Assembly (NCBI GenBank): GCA_934644775.1
Contig: CAKUDB010000029.1
Span: forward strand, 1-32,102
Source: an uncultured bacterium
Lineage (GTDB): Bacteria > Vulcanimicrobiota > Xenobia > Xenobiales > Xenobiaceae
Direction of reading: 5' to 3'
DNA: 32,102 nucleotides
Shown here piece after piece: positions 25,103 to 32,102 of this stretch; within the stretch, counting starts at the first letter, position 1, and every line of letters starts with the position of its first letter. The notes beneath the pieces are model-generated. The model saw nothing but the letters and a program-made list of their open reading frames with translations, made no database searches and was not told the origin of the DNA. Made by a program: the position numbers and the translations under genes.

Positions 25103-26065
25103 TTATCTGCCCTCTCTGGCTCTCTTACCAGCTAAATACTCGCCATAAATAGTATCGACATAATATTGGGTTTCCGAATAAGGGGGCACTCCTCCGTATT
25201 GCATAACCGCTCCAGGGCCGGCATTATAAGCTGCTAAAGCTAAAGGCACACTATTAAAACGCTCTAACTGAGAAGCTATATAGCGAGTGCCGCCGGCGAT
25301 ATTTTGCTCGACGTCAAAAGCATCGTAGACGCCTAAACCAGAAGCGGTAGTGGGCATAAGTTGCATAAGGCCCATGGCCCCTACTGGCGAAACGGCGTTG
25401 GGGTTAAAGCCCGACTCATGACAAATAACGATCTCAACTAACAAAGGATCGACGCCCCAAATTTTGGCATATTTCAAAATAATAGGGTTGAGATCGACTT
25501 CTACCCAAGTGCGCTGTTTTTGCTGAGGATCGTTAGGATCCCAGCCATAATAACTAACTAAGCGCGGCTGGCGTTTGCTAGAATCAAAAGTAGCGAAAGA
25601 CCAATCGTCCCGGTAACTATACTTGGGTTTAACGTCATAAACTTGGTACTGCGGCGGAGCAAATTCGTAAGTGCCATCAGGACGACGCTGACCCTGAGGG
25701 GCCGCTTTAGCAACAGCGCTTCTTCCCGAAGAGCGAGCGGACAAAGTCTTTTTCTGGGTGGAAGTAGTTGCCGCCGTTTTTTTTGTAGAAGAAGAGCGTT
25801 TTTTACCCTGATAAGTGGGGTAGCTGCTGCCGTGCATAAAAGAATCGTTGGTCGAATTGGTATAGACGATCTCTTTATGTCCATTTACGGTACGCACTTC
25901 GGCCCTTATGCTATCGGCACAAACTGGGGCCGACAGCCAGACACTTAATAAAGCGCTACATATAGCCCAATACAATAGGGGCCTTTTGGACTGCCCTTTC
26001 CAGCTAAAAACTGAGCCTAGGCAACTTAGAGGCAAGTCATAAAAGCTGTTCTTAATGATATTCAT
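25103..26065 (-). CDS. Lytic transglycosylase with SLT domain
   Basis: 320 aa. The catalytic SLT (Slt70/MltE-like, GH23) domain occupies about 193-320: catalytic Glu217 in VICHESGFNPNAVS, then GAMGLMQLMP, NIAGGTRYIASQL and ALAAYNAGPGAV. It cleaves the glycan strands of peptidoglycan. The N-terminus has a long basic region of about 27 residues before the hydrophobic core, then a likely cut near VCA, so it is exported. Residues about 85-135 are a Ser/Thr/Lys/Ala-rich linker. No strong Shine-Dalgarno is seen. First gene of the set that continues with the DA1-like peptidase; divergent from the rhomboid gene. Confidence 0.93.
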   Translation of the reverse strand: MNIIKNSFYDLPLSCLGSVFSWKGQSKRPLLYWAICSALLSVWLSAPVCADSIRAEVRTVNGHKEIVYTNSTNDSFMHGSSYPTYQGKKRSSSTKKTAATTSTQKKTLSARSSGRSAVAKAAPQGQRRPDGTYEFAPPQYQVYDVKPKYSYRDDWSFATFDSSKRQPRLVSYYGWDPNDPQQKQRTWVEVDLNPIILKYAKIWGVDPLLVEIVICHESGFNPNAVSPVGAMGLMQLMPTTASGLGVYDAFDVEQNIAGGTRYIASQLERFNSVPLALAAYNAGPGAVMQYGGVPPYSETQYYVDTIYGEYLAGKRAREGR

Positions 26066-26153
26066 AAGTAAAGCTTATCATCTTTCCAAAGATAATGCCA
26101 AGTGTAGGCCGAACAAAGGGCAAAGCTAGCTTGGCGTAGTAGTAGGGCTGAGC

Positions 26154-27077
26154 ATGATGCAAGAAAATAACCCACCGGCCATTAGTGCCACAAAAGCTAA
26201 GTTTACTCCTTTTTCCGACGCCGCCAGGTCAGCTTCTAAGGAAGGTCGCCTTTGCCCGCGTTGCCAAGGTAGCGGCATTTGTATCGATTGCCAAGGCAGC
26301 GGCCAGATGACTTGTCCCAACTGCCAAGGTAGCGGTATTTCCGGCCATAATAGCCAAGGGGTTCCTCTTCCTTGCCGCACTTGTAAAGGTCGCAAAACCG
26401 TCCCCTGCTCCAAAGTATGCGAATCTTGCCAAGGTAGCGGCCGAATTACTCCCGATTTACAACAAAAGATCTTCCAGAAGAGCCGATTTTCCGGCCAGGT
26501 AACGGCCCCTATCCCTCCCCTTGTCACCCAGACTATTATGGCCGTTTGTCTTTCAATCTATATTTTGCAACTGATCTGGCCGCTTCAGTTTCGCCTATTA
26601 ATCTTCCCTTGGCTCTCCCCTTACATGCCGACTTATGCTCCTTGGGAAATATGGCGCTTAGTGACGGCGGCTTTTCTACATGGCGGATTCTTCCATTTAT
26701 TATGTAACTTATATTGTTTATACCTTATCGGCCCAGAATTGGAAGATTTAATCGGTCATAAACATTTTACCGCTTTATTTATAGGTGGCTGTGTGGGCGG
26801 CAATACCCTTTCGGTCTTCCTTAATACTCACTCCGGCGGTATCGGTGCTTCTACTGGAATTTTGGCTCTGTTGGTAGGCTATTGGGCCTATAACCGACGT
26901 TGGGCCTTAGGATCAAGCGAGCGAGCCCAAGCTTACGGCCAAGGAACTATCTTTTTGCTAGCCCTAGGTTTTGCCCTAACTTACTTTATGAATCTAGCTG
27001 TTTTAGATAATTGGGGCCACTTAGGGGGCGCTTTAACCGGTTGGGCCTACGTACAACTAAGCCAACGTCCTTCTTAA
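26154..27077 (+). CDS. Rhomboid intramembrane protease fused to DnaJ-type zinc-finger motifs
   Basis: 307 aa. Residues 34-96 hold repeated CxxCxGxG motifs (C34/C37, C43/C46, C54/C57, C74/C77, C89/C92; four end in CQGSG), as in the DnaJ cysteine-rich domain but without a J domain. Residues about 125-300 are a rhomboid domain: HGGFFHLLCNLYCLYLIGPELE, seen as GGFFHLLCN and YLIGPELE, the catalytic Ser in GIGASTGILAL and the catalytic His in NWGHLGGALTG. About six membrane helices are present. No signal peptide precedes the zinc part, so it should lie in the cytoplasm. AGGG lies 6 nt before the ATG. Divergent from the SLT/DA1/kinase set. Confidence 0.92.
   Translation: MMQENNPPAISATKAKFTPFSDAARSASKEGRLCPRCQGSGICIDCQGSGQMTCPNCQGSGISGHNSQGVPLPCRTCKGRKTVPCSKVCESCQGSGRITPDLQQKIFQKSRFSGQVTAPIPPLVTQTIMAVCLSIYILQLIWPLQFRLLIFPWLSPYMPTYAPWEIWRLVTAAFLHGGFFHLLCNLYCLYLIGPELEDLIGHKHFTALFIGGCVGGNTLSVFLNTHSGGIGASTGILALLVGYWAYNRRWALGSSERAQAYGQGTIFLLALGFALTYFMNLAVLDNWGHLGGALTGWAYVQLSQRPS
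26262..26440 (+). repeat. Four interspersed copies of TGCCAAGGTAGCGG
   Basis: This 14-mer occurs at 26262, 26289 (one mismatch), 26322 and 26427, each coding the CQGSG part of a zinc motif. The near-identical codons suggest recent duplication or conversion of the repeat units. Confidence 0.8.
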
Positions 27078-27080
27078 ACT

Positions 27081-27115
27081 AAAAAAAAGGCCCCAAGAGC
27101 AATTCTCGGGGCCTT
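27081..27115 (-). terminator. Terminator for the small exported protein gene
   Basis: AAGGCCCC (27087-27094) pairs with GGGGCCTT (27108-27115), with partial inner pairing, and is followed on the minus strand by eight U residues (A-run 27081-27088). It lies between convergent genes and may also slow plus-strand transcription from the rhomboid gene. Confidence 0.85.
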
Positions 27116-27141
27116 CCTCTATCAGCTTAAAAACTTACTTC

Positions 27142-27519
27142 TTACTTATAAGACTTTAAGCTTATTTCGAATTTGTAAATTTCCTTACCAGCATAATTGA
27201 CGTCTTTATCGACTTCCAGCTTAAACTTCATACCATCTTTGACAGCGGTAATCTCCGGCATAGTGGTCAGACCATCTTCAATTTCACTTTTAACTATACG
27301 CCAACCGTTTTTCTTCAAGCCGTTAATTATCTGGTTATACTCTTTCTGAGTATTAGTAGTAGCATAATCTTTTTCCACTTTGTGCATAGACTCTTCGTAT
27401 TTAATAACACGAAGACCAGGGATATTGTCTACCCAAGTGAGACGCTCGGCTAAATTAGCCCAAACTGGAGCTACCGCTACGGCCAACAGACAACCTAAGG
27501 TGAGAAAAAATTTCTTCAT
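27142..27519 (-). CDS. Small exported protein of unknown function
   Basis: 125 aa. A clear signal peptide (MKKFF, hydrophobic core, likely cut after VWA) leaves a charged mature protein of about 104 residues. The mature part looks alpha/beta, with EYNQIINGLKKNGWRIVKSE near the middle and a Lys-rich C-terminus. There are no cysteines after the signal, so it is a soluble periplasmic or secreted protein rather than a lipoprotein. AGGTG lies 11 nt before the ATG. I do not recognise the family. It is transcribed divergently from the SLH porin and ends in its own terminator. Confidence 0.75.
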   Translation of the reverse strand: MKKFFLTLGCLLAVAVAPVWANLAERLTWVDNIPGLRVIKYEESMHKVEKDYATTNTQKEYNQIINGLKKNGWRIVKSEIEDGLTTMPEITAVKDGMKFKLEVDKDVNYAGKEIYKFEISLKSYK

Positions 27520-27829
27520 ATATACTTAAACACCTATTATTCACCAATTTAATGAGCTAACGCCTCGCCCATTTGAGGCCCCAACCCGGTTAGATGTTAG
27601 CAAATCGTCTTTATTTGTGCAAGATAAGGATATTGTTTAGGCAAAAAAAATATTAAAAGCCATTTAATAAAAAGGCAGGAATCATACAATAACGATACAA
27701 GCACTAAGAGCTTTTTGGAGCAGGCTGTCCTAAAAAAACTGGCAGCCGACTATTATCGTCCAATCGAAGTTGCTTAGCTTTTAGTTTCGACTGAAAAGAA
27801 GATTGGCGACCTTTAAGGTAACATTAGTA
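27520..27829. other. Divergent intergenic region between small exported protein and porin
   Basis: 310 AT-rich bases with no gene seen. It must carry promoters in both directions. A candidate for the minus strand is listed separately. On the plus strand only a weak pair (TTTAAT, 16 nt, TACAAT near 27690) was noticed. A 5-bp GGCTG/CAGCC hairpin lies in the expected porin leader near 27725-27750. Confidence 0.5.
27594..27622 (-). promoter_or_regulatory. Candidate promoter for the small exported protein gene
   Basis: TTGCAC (27617-27622) and TAACAT (27594-27599) are 17 nt apart on the minus strand, giving a leader of about 70 nt. Matches to consensus are only moderate. Confidence 0.35.
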
Positions 27830-30436
27830 ATGACTATTAGATATATGACTCCGATTTTAGGAGCTCTCTTAGGACTAAGCGCTTTAGCCCCAGCCTGGGC
27901 TGCTCCCCTATTTCCAGATGTGCCAGAAAATACTTGGGCTCGCGACGCTGTAGCAACTTTAGCGGCTAAAGGGTTGGTAGAAGGCTACCCTGACGGCACA
28001 TTTAAGGGAGACCGCCAAGCTTCACGCTGGGAAGTAGCTATTATTGTAGCCCGCCTTCTGGCCCAATTACAAAATCAGCAAGCTACCCTAGCTACTAAAG
28101 CCGAGCTAGATGATTTACAAAAATTAGCCGCTAGCCTTAGAGATGAATTAAATATTTTAGGGGCCCGCACCGAGCGTTTGGAAGCAGAAGTAGCCAAATT
28201 AGACAGCCGGGTCAACGACTTGGAGCGGATTAGTTTCTACGGAGAATATAAGGCTCGCATTACTACATCTTCGTTGCGCAACCTCGGTATAGGCGCTTTA
28301 GGCGATCCTGCTATTTTGGATTACACTTCCGCAGTAGGCAGCAATACCGGAGCTGGCGGCATTATTCCCTCCCCTTCGGTAGCGGCCGGTTTAACTTTTA
28401 ACACTTTCTTCTTAGGCGTAGCTTCCGTAACTGACTGGTCGACCGGCCGTCCTATGGTCAGCGGCACCAGTATTGCCCAGCAACTTATGCTTGGCACCAA
28501 GTTCGATTTAGGAAATTCTTTAGAAGGCGGTGCCGAATTTAGCGCCTACTCTAGCTGCGGTAATAAAGTTATGGACGCCTTCTGGGGCGTTCCCCAAGCT
28601 TATTTAAGCAATCCTTTTACCTCTACTATAGGAGCCAACACCAGCTCCCAAGGCTTAGAGCATACCCCTTACGCCAAACTATCTTTAGATAATTTCTGGC
28701 TTTTACATAAACCCAGCAAGACGCGCTTAACTGTAGGCAGCTTAAAAGAGCAAAATTTTTCGCCTTTAGTTTATGTGCCAGAGCGCAATCCCAATGCTTG
28801 GGGCGATTACTATTTAAACACTTACGGCGTCCAGCTTAAAGGCGAAACCGATCTCTCCCAAGATTTTACCTTTAAATGGGAACTTATGGGAACTCGCTTA
28901 GCTAACGGTATTGCTAACAGCCTTTTTGATGAAGACGGCTACCAATCTAGAGCTGTAGGGGCCAACTTTGAATTGGTCTTTAGAGACGGACAAGGAAACT
29001 TTAAAGCTAATATTCTCCACGCTCGGGACTGCGGTTTGTACGATAACGCCACTTCCGGTCTGCATTTTCAAGACAACTTTACCTTAAACTGGGTAAACCC
29101 CAACGGCTATTATATCAACCAATTGGGCGGCCCCGGCGCCGAAGTAGTAGCTGGCATGGGCTCTACTACAGACGTCCGTCCTATAGCTATGGTAGGAGCA
29201 GCGGGCAACGACGGTATTACCGGTATGGCCGGTATCCCCAATGTGGGCGGAATTGGCCCTCAGGATATGCTCAACTACGGCTTTAGCGCTAGCTATGAAT
29301 TTGACCTGGGCGACTTTAAGCCCGATATTTTCGCCGACTATGCTCACAGCGATTATAAGCCCTCCGTCCATTCTTCTTATTCAGTAGAAGGTAATGCCTA
29401 TCGTCTGGGAGCCGATTTCAAAATATTTAAAAATGTTTTGAATATCCAAGGTACCTATGTAAAAACCGATCCTACTTACGATCCTTTTGTGCTCAACTAC
29501 CCTACTATCAACGGTATAGGTAATACTTTATGGAACGTACCCGGTTTCAATTATTACAATTCACTCTATTCTTTGCACGACACCAATACTTTTACTCATA
29601 ACCGTAAAGGTTGGACTGCCAAACTCGATTGGCGCTTCTGCCGTACCGGTAAATTAACTTTTGAGTATAAAGACTTCGAGCAAACTAAAACTTCTTGCCA
29701 AGATGTACGTTATTCGGCTAATTCAATAGCTCCAGGTACTCCCAATACGCCCGTTTTAGGTTTTTCTCCCGGCTTTATGGATCCGGTTTTTTGCGGTTTC
29801 TCTTCCGAAACTTTTGCCAGCGACGGTACCAATGCTTTTGGTAAGGTGTTGGAGAATCCACGTGGTAAAGCCACTAGCTGGTCGTTAGGAGCCGGCTTTA
29901 AGTATCCGGTCGAGCCCAAGAAAAGTAAACGCTGCATTAGCCTTTCCGGCGGTGCTCGCAGTACCCACTTTACCCGTCATTCTCAGCTTTCCAAGTTGAT
30001 TAATACTCCGACCCGTTTCGGAGCCGAAAGCCAAAACTATGTCAATTTCTACTTAGACGCTTGGCAAGTCAGCTTAGATTACGATATAACCAAAAACTTG
30101 CGTATCCATACCGGTTATAAATCGATCGATATGTTCGGCCATTTAGATCACTTAGGGGTTATGAATAACTACGCCAATACTATTGGCTCCAGTGATTTCG
30201 ATATTATCAACTTAGAGCAACGCATTCCCAACATCAGCCTCGACTGGGATATTACCGACAGTATGTCCTGGGGAGCTATGGGGGAATTTATCACCACTAA
30301 AGACCGTATGGACCAAGAAATTTTTGCCAGCCCAGGTATTCCGGCTATGAATATAAGCTACGGCCCCCAAAAGGGTGCCCATCCCTTCAACTGGCAAGGC
30401 TTCTTAGTCAGCACTTACCTTAATTTCAAGTTCTAA
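27830..30436 (+). CDS. SLH-domain outer-membrane porin
   Basis: 868 aa from the ATG at 27830, which has AAGGT 10 nt upstream; an in-frame TTG at 27803 lacks a site. Signal peptide to about residue 25 (APAWAA). One SLH domain (about 26-80) has FPDVPENTWARDAV, the GLVEGYPDGTFKGD turn and the SRWEVAIIVARLL helix. A coiled coil follows (about 81-133), then a long beta-rich barrel of alternating aromatic strands ending in phenylalanine (YLNFKF), the usual outer-membrane signature. In this protein class the SLH domain is thought to bind cell-wall polymers and tie the outer membrane to peptidoglycan while the barrel forms a pore. Cyanobacterial SomA/OprB-type and Negativicutes SLH porins are the closest known architectures; the substrate is unknown. 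Confidence 0.93.
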   Translation: MTIRYMTPILGALLGLSALAPAWAAPLFPDVPENTWARDAVATLAAKGLVEGYPDGTFKGDRQASRWEVAIIVARLLAQLQNQQATLATKAELDDLQKLAASLRDELNILGARTERLEAEVAKLDSRVNDLERISFYGEYKARITTSSLRNLGIGALGDPAILDYTSAVGSNTGAGGIIPSPSVAAGLTFNTFFLGVASVTDWSTGRPMVSGTSIAQQLMLGTKFDLGNSLEGGAEFSAYSSCGNKVMDAFWGVPQAYLSNPFTSTIGANTSSQGLEHTPYAKLSLDNFWLLHKPSKTRLTVGSLKEQNFSPLVYVPERNPNAWGDYYLNTYGVQLKGETDLSQDFTFKWELMGTRLANGIANSLFDEDGYQSRAVGANFELVFRDGQGNFKANILHARDCGLYDNATSGLHFQDNFTLNWVNPNGYYINQLGGPGAEVVAGMGSTTDVRPIAMVGAAGNDGITGMAGIPNVGGIGPQDMLNYGFSASYEFDLGDFKPDIFADYAHSDYKPSVHSSYSVEGNAYRLGADFKIFKNVLNIQGTYVKTDPTYDPFVLNYPTINGIGNTLWNVPGFNYYNSLYSLHDTNTFTHNRKGWTAKLDWRFCRTGKLTFEYKDFEQTKTSCQDVRYSANSIAPGTPNTPVLGFSPGFMDPVFCGFSSETFASDGTNAFGKVLENPRGKATSWSLGAGFKYPVEPKKSKRCISLSGGARSTHFTRHSQLSKLINTPTRFGAESQNYVNFYLDAWQVSLDYDITKNLRIHTGYKSIDMFGHLDHLGVMNNYANTIGSSDFDIINLEQRIPNISLDWDITDSMSWGAMGEFITTKDRMDQEIFASPGIPAMNISYGPQKGAHPFNWQGFLVSTYLNFKF

Positions 30437-30464
30437 ACTTTAACTTAAAGTAAGTTTTATAATG

Positions 30465-30505
30465 GCCGCTTTTAAGTATTTTTTCTTAAAGGCGGCTTTA
30501 TTGTT
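30465..30505 (+). terminator. Terminator after the porin gene
   Basis: A 12-bp stem with one G-U pair (30465-30476 with 30485-30496, loop TATTTTTT) is followed by TTTATTGTT on the plus strand. It lies between the convergent porin and nadD genes; the minus-strand U-tract is weak. Confidence 0.8.
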
Positions 30506-30506
30506 A

Positions 30507-31115
30507 TTAGCCCCTAAAGAGAGAGCGCACCCTAATATACTCTAAAACACTATCGGGTACCAAATATTGAGCAGAACGCCCCTCAGAGAGAATATTTCTA
30601 ATATAAGTTGAAGAGATTTCTAATCCTGGAGCCTCGAACCAAACTATCTTATGGATATTTTTTAAGTTCATCTCTCCAAGTTTATTCTTAAGCTCAGCCA
30701 AATCGACACCAGGACGGTGGATTACATAAAAATATTCAAGTGATTCCAAAACGTCATCGAAGCGATACCAAACCGACTTTACTAGGGAATCGGAACCGGT
30801 AATAAAAGAAAAAGAAGCCTCTGGATACTGCTCTACCAATTGTCGACAAGTATACAAAGTATAAGAGAGCTTTTTTTGCTTTATTTCAATATCGCTGACA
30901 GTAAAAAGCGGATTACTTTTGGCCGCCAAACAGCACATCATCAGACGATCTTGAGCAGAGACTTTAGGAGCATCGCGATGGGGCGGCAAATAATTGGGCA
31001 TAAGCATAATTTTATCTAAACCAGTTCTTTCACTTATCTCTATACCCACACGCAAGTGGCCGCAATGGACAGGATTAAAAGTACCGCCCAATATTCCGAT
31101 TCTGGTCTTCTTCAC
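30507..31115 (-). CDS. nadD: Nicotinate-nucleotide adenylyltransferase
   Basis: 202 aa, matching the usual family length. Transfers AMP from ATP to nicotinate mononucleotide in NAD synthesis. The nucleotidyltransferase signature GGTFNPVHCGHLRVG lies at the N-terminus, followed by PNYLPPHRD, FITGSDSL and the ISSTYIRNIL motif near the C-terminus. The start is taken as the GTG at 31115, because homologues begin a few residues before IGILGGTFNP. A longer in-frame extension to an ATG at 31313 would add 66 residues unlike the family. The ribosome binding site at the GTG is weak (GGAG 13 nt upstream). Confidence 0.93.
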   Translation of the reverse strand: MKKTRIGILGGTFNPVHCGHLRVGIEISERTGLDKIMLMPNYLPPHRDAPKVSAQDRLMMCCLAAKSNPLFTVSDIEIKQKKLSYTLYTCRQLVEQYPEASFSFITGSDSLVKSVWYRFDDVLESLEYFYVIHRPGVDLAELKNKLGEMNLKNIHKIVWFEAPGLEISSTYIRNILSEGRSAQYLVPDSVLEYIRVRSLFRG

Positions 31116-31359
31116 GTCTTTTATTAAACTCCGAATTTTGATAAAAACGCTACTATTTTCGCCCAAGCTAAGCCCAGCCCTGGTTAGACCTTGGATATTT
31201 GATTTGTAAGCACTAGGGGCTAGGCGATAACATATTAAGTCCAGAATGAGGAGGAAAAAGAACCTTTTCCTCGCAAAGTCAGGGGTGCTACTGTTTTTGT
31301 AGACCCAATTCATTAAAAAATAGATGGTTGTTCTACCTTGGCAAAGGAAAGGTGCATCT

Positions 31360-31536
31360 GTGATAGCTCAAGAAAATATTACCCACAAAAATAGGACAGG
31401 ACAGGACAGGACAGGACAGGACAGGACAGGACAGGACAGGACAGGCTTCAAAAAGTTAGCCTTTCTTCCTATCTTAGAAAAAAATATTAAATTAAATGGC
31501 TACAAAGTAGCTTCCCTATTTGGAGGCGCTTTGTAA
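31360..31536 (+). CDS. Small ORF containing the AGGAC repeat, possibly phase-variable
   Basis: 58 aa if started at the GTG at 31360, which has AAAGGTG 5 nt upstream; an in-frame ATG at 31324 has no visible site. The pentanucleotide tract is read as repeated RTGQD. A short Lys/Leu-rich C-terminus follows. The stop TAA overlaps the ATG of the next ORF (TAATG), suggesting coupled translation. With the repeat shifted by one or two units the other frames stop within about 4-16 codons after the tract. No family recognised; it could also be a leader for the downstream ORF. Confidence 0.4.
   Translation: MIAQENITHKNRTGQDRTGQDRTGQDRTGFKKLAFLPILEKNIKLNGYKVASLFGGAL
31393..31445 (+). repeat. Pentanucleotide microsatellite (AGGAC) x 10.6
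   Basis: Ten perfect AGGAC units (31393-31442) plus AGG. The unit contains no stop codon in any of the six frames, so the tract itself stays open whatever the frame. Five is not a multiple of three, so a change in copy number by one shifts the frame. Confidence 0.97.
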
Positions 31537-31760
31537 TGGACAGTAATAAGCCATCTGTAAACTCCGAATCTTCAATAGATAAGCACGAATACTCGGAATA
31601 CATTACCCCACGAGCTATTGATAGTGTTTGCGATACTCGCTTCTTTAGAGAAGCTCTGTTTTGCTTGTATAAAAAATTCGATGGAAGTTCATTCTTTTTC
31701 AGACATTACGCATCTTATGCAAAAGTAAGTGAGCTTTTAGCCGAACTGGGTTATCGATAA
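31536..31760 (+). CDS. Small hypothetical protein
   Basis: 74 aa. The ATG overlaps the stop of the preceding ORF and has GGAGG 10 nt upstream, a good site. The first half is polar (Ser/Glu/Asp-rich, with HEYSEYITPRAID), the second is aromatic-rich with FFREALFCLYKKF and SSFFFRHYASYAKVSELL. No signal peptide. I do not recognise it. Translation is probably coupled to the repeat-containing ORF. Confidence 0.5.
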   Translation: MDSNKPSVNSESSIDKHEYSEYITPRAIDSVCDTRFFREALFCLYKKFDGSSFFFRHYASYAKVSELLAELGYR

Positions 31761-32102
31761 ATTGAAGCTTTAGATAAGAACAACTATATTTTTGCTAGCT
31801 CCATAAAATACCCCTAGTGCGTTCATTTTTGGCCATATTAAACCTGTTTACTCCTGAGCAGTATTGTTGTACTTGCTGCGCCAGCTCGCCTTTTTGCCAG
31901 CGTGACATAGTTGCACTCGTCACGCCCTGCTTTTGGGGATAAAGCACGTTCATTTCATAACTGGCGGAAATTTCATAGCGGAAGGCGGGACAAAGGTACA
32001 GGGGCTAAACTCTCCGTTTCTCTGATGGCTGGCTACGTTTACGCCTATAGCAAGCTACAGGCGTATAAGAGCCTTTCGCTTTGCTATAGGCTAAACTACG
32101 CT
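31761..32102. other. Unassigned right edge, possible gene remnants
   Basis: No confident gene. A minus-strand frame from about 32000 to 31790 reads with a sensible composition (including MSRWQKGELAQQVQQYC) but lacks a ribosome binding site and an upstream start, and a plus-strand ATG at 32024 is open only to the edge. The stretch differs in feel from the neighbouring genes and could be decayed or transferred DNA. Confidence 0.4.
32041..32091. repeat. Overlapping inverted repeats at the right edge
   Basis: GCCTATAGCAA (32043-32053) is repeated inverted at 32081-32091 (perfect 11 bp). The left arm also pairs locally: ACGCCTATAG (32041-32050) with CTACAGGCGT (32055-32064), one mismatch. Such nested palindromes are typical of REP-like or small non-autonomous mobile repeats. 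Confidence 0.65.

Noticed and set aside
31116..31313. 66-residue N-terminal extension of nadD
   Set aside because: Family members begin just before GGTFNPVHxGH; the extension has no similarity and no ribosome binding site.
31393..31445. Short repeat array as a CRISPR
   Set aside because: The unit is 5 bp without spacers; it is a microsatellite.

Overview
The window looks like chromosomal DNA of an uncultivated-type diderm bacterium. It encodes outer-membrane proteins (a PilQ secretin and an SLH-domain porin ending in phenylalanine), periplasmic lytic transglycosylases and a complete type IV pilus (T4P) machine. An outer-membrane porin tethered by an SLH domain and coiled coil points to the Terrabacteria-side diderms (Cyanobacteria/Melainabacteria, Armatimonadota, Eremiobacterota-like, Negativicutes) rather than to Proteobacteria. 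I cannot place it more precisely from sequence alone. The standard genetic code fits; GTG and TTG starts are common, and most genes have clear AGGAGG-type ribosome binding sites.

Region 1 (1-15.3 kb, almost all minus strand) is the T4P region. Reading with transcription: pilB, pilT, a 21-residue membrane peptide and pilC, closed by a strong terminator; then pilA with its own consensus promoter and terminator; then pilD with its own promoter; then pilM-pilN-pilO-pilP-pilQ and a terminator. A very large TPR protein with a low-complexity tail follows and runs off the left edge. Together these supply the extension and retraction motors, platform, pilin, processing peptidase, alignment complex and outer-membrane gate.

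Region 2 (15.4-21.5 kb, minus strand) is housekeeping: tRNA-Leu(UAA), a beta-lactamase-fold serine hydrolase, era, deoC, recO, ruvX/yqgF, mltG and udk. The last four run toward pilB with no terminator seen between them. Terminators lie almost on top of the start regions of recO and of the serine hydrolase.

Region 3 (21.6-30.5 kb) holds accessory envelope and signalling genes. A plus-strand TPR protein converges on a minus-strand set made of an exported SLT lytic transglycosylase, an exported LIM-like/DA1-like zinc peptidase and a degenerate Ser/Thr kinase-fold protein. Divergent from that set is a rhomboid protease fused to DnaJ-type CxxCxGxG zinc motifs. A small exported protein of unknown function and the SLH porin follow.

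Region 4 (30.5-32.1 kb) has nadD and then a less orderly stretch: a pentanucleotide microsatellite (AGGAC, about 10.6 copies) inside a small ORF, a second small ORF starting in a TAATG overlap, and 340 bases with no confident gene but with overlapping inverted repeats.

The most interesting points are the SLT / LIM-DA1 / pseudokinase set with the neighbouring zinc-finger rhomboid, the tiny membrane peptide between pilT and pilC, and the possible phase-variable locus at the right edge.
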